This document shows positions 14,157-21,204 of a stretch of DNA of 31,451 bases, piece by piece. A program made the position numbers and the translations under genes. Source of the DNA: JAIEPT01 sp038217425 (lineage in GTDB: Bacteria > Planctomycetota > Planctomycetia > Gemmatales > Gemmataceae); NCBI GenBank assembly GCA_038217425.1, contig JBBQPM010000069.1:1-31451 (forward strand), in the 5' to 3' direction. Positions within the stretch are counted from its first letter, which is position 1. Each line of letters starts with the position of its first letter. Under the pieces are notes generated by a model. The model was not told where the DNA came from. It ran no database searches and was given only the letters and a program-made list of their open reading frames with translations.

Positions 14157-14357
14157 CTACCTCCGATCCACGAATACCGTCTTGAGTACGCTGACGGGGG
14201 CTCGCACCGTCGCGGGTCCCGGTCGCTGCCGATGCGGGTTGAAGTCAGAGGGCCGGTACGGCGTCGGCTTGCGTTTGCGGTCGCGGTGGATGTTGGCCTC
14301 CAGCGCCAGCAGAGCCGAGGTATGCGACCAGCGTTCCTTGCTCCTCGCTTCGGCCAT
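14157..14357 (-). CDS. Tail chaperone second frame (GpT-like part)
   Basis: From its first ATG (14357, overlapping the upstream TGA as TGATG) it encodes 66 residues (KERWSHTSALLALEANIHRD, then PYRPSDFNP). However the same frame is open back to at least 14567 and codes a convincing segment upstream of the ATG: DSLVWHCAGVLGVCPDPFTL followed by RELC. No ATG, GTG or TTG lies in frame in that extension. The likely product is therefore a -1 frameshift extension of the upstream gene, running from 14561 to 14157, giving a fused protein of 233 residues analogous to lambda GpGT. Re-initiation at the TGATG could additionally make the short form. The tape measure starts three bases after its stop. Confidence 0.75.
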   Translation of the reverse strand: MAEARSKERWSHTSALLALEANIHRDRKRKPTPYRPSDFNPHRQRPGPATVRAPVSVLKTVFVDRR

Positions 14358-14857
14358 CAGGCAGAGTTCGCGGAGGGTGAAGGGATCGGGGCAGACGCCG
14401 AGGACTCCGGCGCAGTGCCAAACGAGCGAATCAATCTGTTCGCTTCGCGCTCGGCATCGAACTGATCCAGGACCGCCTCGGCGTGGCTCAGTAGATGATT
14501 GCGAACCTTCTTGCTCTCGGCCACGATCTTGCGAAGGCTGCCCCGCGCCTTCGCCTCGGGGAAAAAATCGATCAGCTCCTCCAGGAAGGCGTCGGCCGCC
14601 AGGGTGATCGCATCGCCCGCGAGCGCTCGGCCAAAGTCCTCGTCGCTGATCTGTTTGGCGTCCGCTTCGTCCTTACAGATGCAGAAGAGTACGTCGGCGA
14701 GCTGGACCGGATCGCCGACGAGCGCTCCCAGGGCCTTGAAGCCGTCGTCGACCAGCTTGTAGATGTCGATCTTGAGCAGACCCCGAACCCGCTTGACCGT
14801 CGCCACGTTGATGGCGACGATCCAGGTCCGGCCGGCGTTATCGCTAAAGCTGCGCAT
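14357..14857 (-). CDS. Tail assembly chaperone first frame (GpG-like)
   Basis: 166 residues, start ATG 14857 with GGAG seven bases upstream. The protein is largely helical and has no enzyme motif. It sits between the tail tube gene region and the tape measure, the position of GpG-type chaperones that keep the tape measure soluble during tail assembly. Residues 97-100 (D-F-F-P) are coded by GAT TTT TTC CCC, an in-frame slippery run. Its last ~25 residues (TAPESSASAPIPSPSANSA) are low complexity, whereas the overlapping -1 frame there reads as well-structured protein. That contrast is the main evidence for a shifted longer product. Confidence 0.75.
   Translation of the reverse strand: MRSFSDNAGRTWIVAINVATVKRVRGLLKIDIYKLVDDGFKALGALVGDPVQLADVLFCICKDEADAKQISDEDFGRALAGDAITLAADAFLEELIDFFPEAKARGSLRKIVAESKKVRNHLLSHAEAVLDQFDAEREANRLIRSFGTAPESSASAPIPSPSANSA
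14531..14567 (-). promoter_or_regulatory. Programmed -1 ribosomal frameshift signal
   Basis: On the minus strand the heptamer T TTT TTC (14567-14561) is exactly in phase with the chaperone frame, as NNT TTT TTC. Six bases later (CCCGAG) begins a perfect 8-bp stem, GCGAAGGC with GCCTTCGC, around an 8-base loop (14554-14531). The loop contains CGGGG that could pair with the CCCCG at the shift site, which would make a pseudoknot. Slippery heptamer plus 5-9 base spacer plus stable structure is the standard -1 layout. The -1 frame then stays open to 14159, ending at TGA/TAG-type stop before the tape measure. Confidence 0.75.
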
Positions 14858-14872
14858 CGATATCTCCGCAGT

Positions 14873-15970
14873 TCAGTTGGGGATCGAACCAGACGACACA
14901 TGGGGACCGAGTGGAATGGGAATGGGGCGCCAATCGTCCTGCGGGAGCCTCTCGCGTTGGCCGACTTTGCAAATTGGGATCGGCACGGGGATCCAGGAGT
15001 CGTCGGCGTCCGTCAACTGGGGGCGCGTGCGTCGGGCCGTCTCCGCCGAGCAGCCCCACATCGACGCTTGCCGCGCCATGCCGCTGGTGCAGCAAACGAC
15101 CGATACCAATTCATTCGTATCGGTCCGAAAGATGCCGCCGCCGGAATCGCCCGACGAGACGCTGAGTACCATCCGCAGTTGCCCCTGCGAGTTCTCCGGG
15201 GCAGCGACGTTTCCCGTCTCGCGGTTGCCTGGCCGATCGACCCCGTAGCCCATGTGCCAAATCGGTACGCCCAGCTCGGGGTTCTTCGCAGCGATCAGGG
15301 CGTAAGACAGATCGGGCACAACCTCGTCGGTCACGCACCAGGCGACGTCGGGAGTCCGGTGATGCGCGACCACGCGAATTGCCAGCGATCGGCCGTCTTT
15401 GAGCGCGATGGTCCCTTTTTGGCCGACGCCGCTGACGCAGTGCGCGGCAGTGAGCACGTCCCAGCGACCATCCGCTCGCCGCGGCCCGATTACCGTGGCC
15501 GTACAGCCGGCGCTGCCGAAGCGGATGCGCCCCAAAGCGCCGGCTGCGTCGAGTTTGCCCTCGCCCTCGCCCGGAGGAGGAACCGGCTTCGGTTCCGGCG
15601 GGGGCGGCGTCGGCGGCACCGGCGGTATCGGCGCCCTATCGCCGATGTCAACGGCGATTCGCGCTTCCTCGACGACCAACCCAGATTTTGCGTTCTGGAT
15701 CACGAGCAGCTCGACCTCGTAGGAACCGGGACGAGCGGCGAATTCGAGGATGCCGCGCGGCGTCGTCGCCCGCTGCACCTCCTTGGCCGGATGAATTCGC
15801 CAGAGGATCGCCGCCTTGGCGTCCGCGCCCTCGGCTCGAAGCCGGACTAGCGCGTGCGGCGGGTACTGGGTATCGCCGGCGATGCGAATCGTTGGGGCGC
15901 CGTCTGCGGCAATTAGAACCGGAGCGACGGCAAAGAACAGGAACAGGACGGGGAACAGAGCCTTCTGCAT
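14873..15970 (-). CDS. Exported trypsin-like serine protease with Pro-rich linker
   Basis: 365 residues, start ATG 15970 with GGAGG seven bases upstream. Residues 1-22 (MQKALFPVLFLFFAVAPVLI) are a signal peptide, cleavage likely near residue 21-22. Residues ~25-108 look like an Ig-like/beta domain, then a Pro-rich linker (PPVPPTPPPPEPKPVPPP, ~116-133). Residues ~145-320 are a chymotrypsin-fold protease: TAAHC with His177, Asp208 in TPDVAW, and Ser276 in SGDSGGG. Cys156 and Cys178 could form the usual disulfide beside the His. All triad residues are present, so it should be active. It is embedded between tail tube and chaperone genes with matching spacing and ribosome site, so it belongs to the operon. 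An exported protease is unusual there; roles could be host-surface cleavage, virion maturation outside the cytoplasm, or lysogenic conversion. Confidence 0.85.
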   Translation of the reverse strand: MQKALFPVLFLFFAVAPVLIAADGAPTIRIAGDTQYPPHALVRLRAEGADAKAAILWRIHPAKEVQRATTPRGILEFAARPGSYEVELLVIQNAKSGLVVEEARIAVDIGDRAPIPPVPPTPPPPEPKPVPPPGEGEGKLDAAGALGRIRFGSAGCTATVIGPRRADGRWDVLTAAHCVSGVGQKGTIALKDGRSLAIRVVAHHRTPDVAWCVTDEVVPDLSYALIAAKNPELGVPIWHMGYGVDRPGNRETGNVAAPENSQGQLRMVLSVSSGDSGGGIFRTDTNELVSVVCCTSGMARQASMWGCSAETARRTRPQLTDADDSWIPVPIPICKVGQRERLPQDDWRPIPIPLGPHVSSGSIPN

Positions 15971-15988
15971 AGAAAGACCTCCGGAGAA

Positions 15989-16429
15989 TTAAGGAACGAC
16001 GAGCCAACTGGGGGGAATGACGGCGTACGTCGGCTTCGCCGTCACAGAAACGGTGATCGCTTCTTCGAGCGCTTCGTTGCGGCTGAAGTTGGTAATCATG
16101 CAGATGGCCCGCAAGCCTTGCGAGCCGGCAACCGCGATGGGCCCGTCCATCACGGCGAATTCGACGGCGGCGCGGTTGAGGAAGGCGTCGCGGATGGCGC
16201 CGAAGTCGTCGTCCTCGGTGTCCCAGACCATTTCGAACTCGACGGAGCCGTCCTTGAGGGTGCCGACCGTGGCCCGCCAGCCGCCATTGCCGCGCGTGGT
16301 AACGTCGGCCTCGCCGGCTTCCAGACTCAAGGTCACGTCTTTGACGTTGCTGATCTCATTCCAGGTCGGCGCCGCGGGCGTCGCCGTGTTTCGGTAGAGC
16401 TTTGCGTCGAGGCCGAGTCGCACTCCCAA
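15989..16429 (-). CDS. Phage major tail tube protein
   Basis: 146 residues from TTG 16429, chosen because AAAGGAG lies six bases upstream; the next candidate GTG is too far. The sequence (LGLDAKLYRNTATPAAPTWN, then VKDVTLSLEAGEADVTTRGN) matches the beta-rich tail-tube type seen in siphoviruses, ending with a strand rich in T/V (EEAITVSVTAKPTYAV). Polymerised rings would form the tail tube through which DNA passes. It follows the HK97-gp10-like gene and precedes the exported protease and chaperone, which fits usual order. Confidence 0.75.
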   Translation of the reverse strand: MGVRLGLDAKLYRNTATPAAPTWNEISNVKDVTLSLEAGEADVTTRGNGGWRATVGTLKDGSVEFEMVWDTEDDDFGAIRDAFLNRAAVEFAVMDGPIAVAGSQGLRAICMITNFSRNEALEEAITVSVTAKPTYAVIPPSWLVVP

Positions 16430-16441
16430 GGCAGTCTCCTT

Positions 16442-16873
16442 TCATCGAACCGAGTTGCGCCACAGGGACGGCAACTGCTTCTTCTCGTCTTCGAAAGCCG
16501 GCCCCATGAACGGGCGCGGGCGGTAGCGAGCGCGGCGAGCTTTGCCCGCGATTTCCAGGGTCGTCTCGCCGCCATGCTCCAACAACCGGGGGGCCAGAGA
16601 ACCTTCCTGGGTAAGCGTGGGGCCGATGACCACCGACTTCCGGCTCGCGTCGAAAGCGAACAGGATGAACTTCCGCAACAGACCCGTGTGCGAGTTCGGC
16701 GGCTGCCCTGCCGGGCTGGTTCCCTTGCGGTTGCGGATCGACGTCTTGGCCCGCTGACGAACGAACGCGCCGAACTTCGACAAGGCCTTTCGCGTGGAGG
16801 CATCGACCGAACGCTGCACCTTCTCTCGGTCGAAGAAGCCTTGCTTGGCCGCGCTAAACGTCACGCCGATCAC
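16442..16873 (-). CDS. HK97-gp10-like tail component
   Basis: 143 residues from GTG 16873, with GGAG seven bases upstream and three bases after the previous stop. Features match the HK97 gp10/tail completion family: helical N-terminus (VDASTRKALSKFGAFVRQRA), then PAGQPPNSHTGLLRKFI, then LEHGG and the C-terminal RPRPFMGPAFED. The RPFMGPA motif near the end is characteristic. It acts at the head-tail junction or tail end. Neighbours are a second connector-type protein upstream and the tail tube downstream. Confidence 0.8.
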   Translation of the reverse strand: MIGVTFSAAKQGFFDREKVQRSVDASTRKALSKFGAFVRQRAKTSIRNRKGTSPAGQPPNSHTGLLRKFILFAFDASRKSVVIGPTLTQEGSLAPRLLEHGGETTLEIAGKARRARYRPRPFMGPAFEDEKKQLPSLWRNSVR

Positions 16874-16876
16874 CGG

Positions 16877-17305
16877 CTATCTCCACACGCGAAACGTTAG
16901 CGTCAGCACGCTGGTGAACTGCCGGAACTCTTCCAGATGCTCCAGCGAGTAGACTGGCGCGTTTTCCACCTCCGTGCAGCGGGCGCTGGGAAAGGCGCTG
17001 AGCGATCCTTTGCGGAAACGGTCGGCGACTTCCTCGACCAGGGCCATGAGCCCATCCAGCGCTGCCGGGCTCATGTCAGTCTTCTTTTGGACGGCCACGT
17101 CAATTTTGAAATCGAAGCTGTCGCGGTTGCGGTCGAGGGCTTTGGAGGACAAGGCCCGCGGCACGACGCTCACCTTCAGATCCGTCAACTCCGACAGTTC
17201 GAACTTCGGCTGATAGTGACGCTGCGCCGTCATCGGCAGACTAAACGTCGTACCATTGATTTCGGCGACGACGGCGTCGGCGATGGCGAGGATCGTGGCC
17301 GACAT
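16877..17305 (-). CDS. Putative tail terminator or neck protein
   Basis: 142 residues, ATG 17305 overlapping the upstream TAA by one base (TAATG), with AGGAG nine bases upstream. No enzyme motif. The N-terminal helix (SATILAIADAVVAEIN) followed by alternating strands (FELSELTDLKVSVVPR, FDFKIDVAVQKK) and a final strand (FTSVLTLTFRVWR) resembles small tail-terminator-like proteins that cap the tail at the neck. Position between a head-closure candidate and the gp10-like gene supports a connector role. The assignment is by position and shape, not a recognised signature. Confidence 0.55.
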   Translation of the reverse strand: MSATILAIADAVVAEINGTTFSLPMTAQRHYQPKFELSELTDLKVSVVPRALSSKALDRNRDSFDFKIDVAVQKKTDMSPAALDGLMALVEEVADRFRKGSLSAFPSARCTEVENAPVYSLEHLEEFRQFTSVLTLTFRVWR

Positions 17306-17691
17306 TACGTGGTCTCCTGGCCCACTTGCTTGGTGTGAATCCGCAGCACTTTGCGGAAGGGATCCGACCAGCGCCAGGGCGGTTCTCTTCCTGGGGCCAT
17401 CACTTCGTAAACAAGAATCCTGGTTCCCTGAGTCTCACGGATTACATCGCCACGCTGGGGAACCGTGGTCGTACCGCCCAAAAGCAGGTCGTCAGCCTGG
17501 ATAAGGAAATCACGGTCGGTCCACTCCATGCGCACGCCGCCGTAGCCATCTTCTAACTTGAGCAACGTGCGACCGAAGGTCGCGCTCACCACAACTTCCG
17601 CGGAGCCGCGCCGATAGACGACCGGTTGGGCCGCATGCTCCTTGAGCTGGTCGGCGAGCCAGGTCATGCCTTCGAGGAACAGATCTGCCAT
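17305..17691 (-). CDS. Putative head-tail joining/head closure protein
   Basis: 128 residues starting MADLFLEGMTWLADQLKEHA at ATG 17691, preceded by GAGG six bases upstream that overlaps the previous stop. A longer reading is possible but would lack a ribosome site and run into the previous gene. An N-terminal helix is followed by beta strands (PVVYRRGSAEVVVSATFGRT, DRDFLIQADDLLLGG, GDVIRET, RILVYEVMAPG), typical of small head-completion/stopper proteins of siphoviruses. It is translationally coupled to the next gene by TAATG. Role inferred from gene order. Confidence 0.6.
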   Translation of the reverse strand: MADLFLEGMTWLADQLKEHAAQPVVYRRGSAEVVVSATFGRTLLKLEDGYGGVRMEWTDRDFLIQADDLLLGGTTTVPQRGDVIRETQGTRILVYEVMAPGREPPWRWSDPFRKVLRIHTKQVGQETT

Positions 17692-17698
17692 GGGCGCC

Positions 17699-18034
17699 TC
17701 ACTGACTGAGACGGACGCGAACCGACGCCTCGGCATCGAGGGCGGCTTTCACTGCCTTGCCGATCAGTTTGTTAGCGCCGCCGCCATCGGCGGCAACCGC
17801 CAGGTTGGTGGTCGCGTTCCAATAAACCCGGGCTCCGACGACGAAGGCCACGCCCCCTCCGGCTTGCTTGGGGAAGTCGAAAATGCCGCACACGGCGAGC
17901 GACGCCGGCTTGCTTGCTTCCAGGGGCGTGCGGGCCACGCCGACCAATTCGCCCTGGACTACCACTTCGCCAGACGCCACGGCAGCGGACGGAACATACT
18001 CGATGGCGTCGCCGCCTTGCACGAAAGTTGCCAC
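17699..18034 (-). CDS. DUF2190-family phage protein (single-domain)
   Basis: 111 residues from GTG 18034 with AGGAG seven bases upstream. The pattern GDAIEYVPSAAVASGEVVVQ, LVGVARTPLEASKPASLAVC, GIFDFPK and GARVYWNATTNLA fits the DUF2190 family, small beta proteins common next to major capsid genes and thought to decorate capsids. It is a shorter paralog of residues 1-~112 of the protein at 18629-19222. Lies after the fibre-like small protein and before the head-tail joining gene. Confidence 0.8.
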   Translation of the reverse strand: MATFVQGGDAIEYVPSAAVASGEVVVQGELVGVARTPLEASKPASLAVCGIFDFPKQAGGGVAFVVGARVYWNATTNLAVAADGGGANKLIGKAVKAALDAEASVRVRLSQ

Positions 18035-18079
18035 GAAGGATCTCCTTGGGGTGGTGAGACAAAAAAGTTACTATGCGCG

Positions 18080-18610
18080 TTAGTAGCGGTAATCGGCTAG
18101 CAGCACGTCGCCCGATTGCGGAACGTTATCGGCTTCGAAGGTGATGGTGCCGCCGGACAGCGTGTAGTCCGCCCCCGACCCTGGCATCTGCCGGATGCCG
18201 TTCTTGAACAGGCGGAGCGAGTTGCCCGCGGGAGCGTTGGCGAGCGTGAACTGATCGGCTTGCCCCGTCCCTTGAGGCGCTTCGTTCTCGGCGAAGGTCG
18301 AACCGCCGTTGGCAACCCAGGCTCCGTCGGCGCGAAGGACGTGATTGCTGCTCACGGCGCCTGCGTCGGGCCCAGGAACGAAGCCGTCTTGACCCTGCGC
18401 GAAGTTTGCAATGGCTACCGCACCGCTGGCCGCGATGGTCGCGTCCCCGCTCATGGCGACGGCGCTCCCTTTGCCGTCCGCGTCGCCGACGATGAGGTTG
18501 GCTTGCGGCACGGCCAGCTTGCCGGCAGCGATGCCGGCATCGGCAGCGATGTCGGCATTGCCGATCGTCGCATCCTGAAGGTCCCGCGACTTGACCCGAG
18601 TGACAGCCAT
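18080..18610 (-). CDS. Putative virion decoration/fibre-like protein
   Basis: 176 residues, ATG 18610 with AAGGAG six bases upstream. The N-terminal ~90 residues are Ala/Gly/Asp rich with short alternating repeats (DATIGNADIAADAGIAAGKL, GDATIAASGAVAIANF), like trimeric phage fibre shafts. The C-terminal ~65 residues (LRLFKNGIRQMPGSGADYTL, ITFEADN, SGDVLLADYRY) form a small beta domain often found in virion structural proteins. The same domain ends the protein at 18629-19222. It lies between two DUF2190-type genes. Surface decoration is the best guess. Confidence 0.6.
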   Translation of the reverse strand: MAVTRVKSRDLQDATIGNADIAADAGIAAGKLAVPQANLIVGDADGKGSAVAMSGDATIAASGAVAIANFAQGQDGFVPGPDAGAVSSNHVLRADGAWVANGGSTFAENEAPQGTGQADQFTLANAPAGNSLRLFKNGIRQMPGSGADYTLSGGTITFEADNVPQSGDVLLADYRY

Positions 18611-18628
18611 GCAATGTCTCCTTAAAAA

Positions 18629-19222
18629 TTAGAGCGGCATGTACGTCGCCGAGAGGACGTCTCCCGGCTGAGGTTCGTTTCCCGCGTTGAAGGCGATGTC
18701 CCGACCTGCGAGCGTGAAATCGTTGGTAGCGCCCTCGCGCTGCAACAAGCCGTTGCGAAACAGCATGAGCTTGCCCGGGGCAGATGTTTGCGCCAGCCGC
18801 CACAGGTTGGCGCCCAGGTTCTGAGGCGCTTCGTCCCAAACAATCCGCGGACCTTGCGAACCGGTCGCTGCCGATGCCCCGAGTAACACGCGGACCGTCG
18901 GCGCTTGGCCCGAGGCTTCGAGCAGGGCGGAACCCATGTAGACGCCCTCCGCTTCGTTGGCGACGGCGGCACCTAACCCAACGTTGCCGACCGGCGTCGC
19001 TCCCGAGTCCCAATAGACCGCGGCTCCCATCTGGAACGCGCTTGCGTCCTTGGCAACGTCGAAGGCGCCCGCCGCCGCCAACGAACCTAGCCTTCCCGGC
19101 TCGATGGACTGTTTGGCGACGAGCACGCGCTCGCCCAGAACGATCACGTCGCCGGCACCGACCGCCGCCAGCGGGCGGTAGTCGATCATTTCTCCGGCCT
19201 GGACGAACTGTGCTTGCGGCAT
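18629..19222 (-). CDS. DUF2190 protein fused to a virion beta domain
   Basis: 197 residues, ATG 19222, 23 bases after the capsid-gene stop. Residues 1-~115 are DUF2190-like (AGEMIDYRPLAAVGAGDVIV, GAAVYWDSGATPVGNVG, APTVRVLLG). Residues ~120-197 (KLMLFRNGLLQREGATNDFT, IAFNAGNEPQPGDVLSATY) match the C-terminal domain of the neighbouring 176-residue protein. So two modules present singly in the next two genes are joined here. It probably decorates the capsid. The ribosome site is weak compared with neighbours. Confidence 0.75.
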   Translation of the reverse strand: MPQAQFVQAGEMIDYRPLAAVGAGDVIVLGERVLVAKQSIEPGRLGSLAAAGAFDVAKDASAFQMGAAVYWDSGATPVGNVGLGAAVANEAEGVYMGSALLEASGQAPTVRVLLGASAATGSQGPRIVWDEAPQNLGANLWRLAQTSAPGKLMLFRNGLLQREGATNDFTLAGRDIAFNAGNEPQPGDVLSATYMPL

Positions 19223-19245
19223 GACGGCATCCCGGTGTCTTGTGC

Positions 19246-21204
19246 TTAGGCCTCGCCTTTGACTTTCACGCCGCCGCGCGGATCTTGCAGCGCCACGCCG
19301 AAGTCGTGGTAACCGCGCATCTGGACGCCCAGCACGTTGAAGTCGGCGTCGGCGGTTTCAATGGTCGGCGACTCCTGGCCGTTGAGGAACGCGACTTCGA
19401 TCACCGGTAGATCGTTGGGATCGGCCAGCAGGTACCAGGCCTTGGCTGAATTGCCCGCGTACTGACTATTGGCCAGATACCGGCTGACCTCGACGCGGAA
19501 CTTGCCTTGGTGCGGGTTGGCGACCGGAAACTTGGTGTTGGCCGCGGTGTCGCGCAGTTCCAGCGACTTGAAGAGCTGGGAGCCGATGGCCGACAGTGCG
19601 GTCGGCGCCAGCATGATCGCGGGCATCATGCCGATCGGTTTGCCGTCGCCGTCGACCTGATCGAGAAAGGCGACTTCGGCAGCGGTCAAGCCGTCGATGC
19701 CCAGTGCCGTCGTGGCGCCGGCGAGGTAGTTCTTGTTGCCAACGGCGAAGAACGCGGCGTTGTTCAAGAAGGCCGTCCAGAAGACGTCGTTGATCTTGAG
19801 GCCCGACCCGCGGCCAAGCTTGCGCGGCACGGTGGTGATGGCGCCGAGATCGTCGTTAATGATGTCGCGGCGGTCGATGGACAGCATCAGGCCGTAGGTA
19901 TCGGCTCGGTTGGAGTACTGCTCCTGGCCCAGCGTGCCGTGTTTGAGTTCGCCACCGGGGGCCACCTGCTCGTACTGGTCCTTGCCGATCAGTCGGTAGC
20001 TGGTGACGGTTTTGAAGTCACTGACGTTGCGAACCGCACAGATGTTGCGCCAGACGCGCTCGACGGAAAAGAAGCCTTCGAGCAAAAACTTGTTGGCGAC
20101 GTTGGACAGGATGCCGCCGATGTCGATGGTCGAGAAACCGGCTTCGACGTGATGCCCGAAAGCGTAACGCAGGACGCTGCGGTGATCGCGGAAGTTGCGG
20201 CCGGAGTAGCCGTTGGCCCAGGCCGCTTCGAGAAGGAGTTCTTGCAAGCCGATACCGCCGCGGAAACGCCGCGTCGCCAGATCGAGGGCTTGCGGCTCGA
20301 ACATCCGGTCGATGCCATCCAAGCGGGCCGTGAGCATGCAGGCCGCTTCGAGGACTTGGCGCGTCACCGGGGCGCCGCCGCCGTGAATCGTGCTCGCCTG
20401 GGGCCGGCTGCTGCGCAGCACTTCGAGTTCGCAGCGCGTCGCATCCCAACCGTCGCGAATCGCCTGGGCCTCGATCTCGGGACAGCGACCGCAGCATAAC
20501 TGGCGGATCGCGGCGATCCGCTGGGTTTCGAGGAGCGCCTGAGCGCGAACGGCCTCAGGGGTTTCGGAGTCCGGCTCGTTCGGGTGGCCCCCGCCATCCT
20601 TCGTCTTCATGGTTTGCACTCCGGTAGGATCGCTGGCGGCCAGGCTGGCGCTGGTCCGGCCGTCGGCGCCCAGATCCACGAAGCTGATCTCACCCAGGGT
20701 CGCCTTACGAACGACGTTTAGAGGGCCGCTCTGCTGCCGGCCGTTGACCAGCACCGATTGACCTTCCTTCACGAACTCGAACTCCTCGACGCTGGCTCCG
20801 ACCGAGGCCTGCCAGGGGAAGCCGTTCTTGGCCGAGATCACGACTTCCCGCGCCGCCGGCGTGTCGCGAGAGACGACGCCCGTGGCGACGAGCTGACCTT
20901 CTTCGATGCGAATCGAGTCGGAGTGTCCGACGCCCGAGAGCGGATCGTGGCCGAACCGGATCGGACGGGCTTGCGACGGAATCGACAGTCCCGCCAGGTC
21001 GAGGATGACGGGATAGCGCCAACCGGAAACGCGCATCGGCGAGCCAGTATAGGCCAGCATGCGGAAGCGCGGCAGCATGCGCGTTTGGTCGCTTCCTTCC
21101 GCGGCCGCAAGGTCGAGACTAGCGGCCGCGGCGAGGTGCAGCGTGCGCGGGCCGTCGTCAGGCAGCGTGCTGTTCGGCAAGTTTGTCGGCGTCTTCGGCT
21201 TCAT
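19246..21204 (-). CDS. Fused prohead protease and major capsid protein
   Basis: 652 residues, ATG 21204 with GAGGAGG nine bases upstream, overlapping the portal end by 47 bases. Residues ~45-190 are prohead-protease-like: FGHDP (His86) and WQASVG (Ser134) as the candidate His/Ser pair, then LGEISFVDLGAD. Residues ~200-270 (Glu/Arg-rich, QALLETQRIAAIRQL) could be a scaffold-like delta domain. Residues ~280-652 resemble Mu gpT/HK97-type capsid protein (RNFRDHRSVLRYAFGHHVEA, GGILSNVANKFLLEGFF, GKFRVEVSRYLANSQYAGNS). A single gene for protease, scaffold and shell replaces the usual two or three. An internal start at 20610 may release the shell protein separately. In assembly, the protease would cut the scaffold segment and itself away. 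Confidence 0.85.
   Translation of the reverse strand: MKPKTPTNLPNSTLPDDGPRTLHLAAAASLDLAAAEGSDQTRMLPRFRMLAYTGSPMRVSGWRYPVILDLAGLSIPSQARPIRFGHDPLSGVGHSDSIRIEEGQLVATGVVSRDTPAAREVVISAKNGFPWQASVGASVEEFEFVKEGQSVLVNGRQQSGPLNVVRKATLGEISFVDLGADGRTSASLAASDPTGVQTMKTKDGGGHPNEPDSETPEAVRAQALLETQRIAAIRQLCCGRCPEIEAQAIRDGWDATRCELEVLRSSRPQASTIHGGGAPVTRQVLEAACMLTARLDGIDRMFEPQALDLATRRFRGGIGLQELLLEAAWANGYSGRNFRDHRSVLRYAFGHHVEAGFSTIDIGGILSNVANKFLLEGFFSVERVWRNICAVRNVSDFKTVTSYRLIGKDQYEQVAPGGELKHGTLGQEQYSNRADTYGLMLSIDRRDIINDDLGAITTVPRKLGRGSGLKINDVFWTAFLNNAAFFAVGNKNYLAGATTALGIDGLTAAEVAFLDQVDGDGKPIGMMPAIMLAPTALSAIGSQLFKSLELRDTAANTKFPVANPHQGKFRVEVSRYLANSQYAGNSAKAWYLLADPNDLPVIEVAFLNGQESPTIETADADFNVLGVQMRGYHDFGVALQDPRGGVKVKGEA
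20608..20622 (-). promoter_or_regulatory. Internal ribosome site and start inside the protease-capsid gene
   Basis: On the minus strand GGAG (20622-20619) lies eight bases before an in-frame ATG (20610), codon 199. This falls at the end of the protease domain. Initiation here would yield a 454-residue scaffold-capsid product without the protease, similar in logic to nested starts in lambda C/Nu3. The GGAG also fits ordinary coding (PTG), so chance is possible. Confidence 0.5.
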
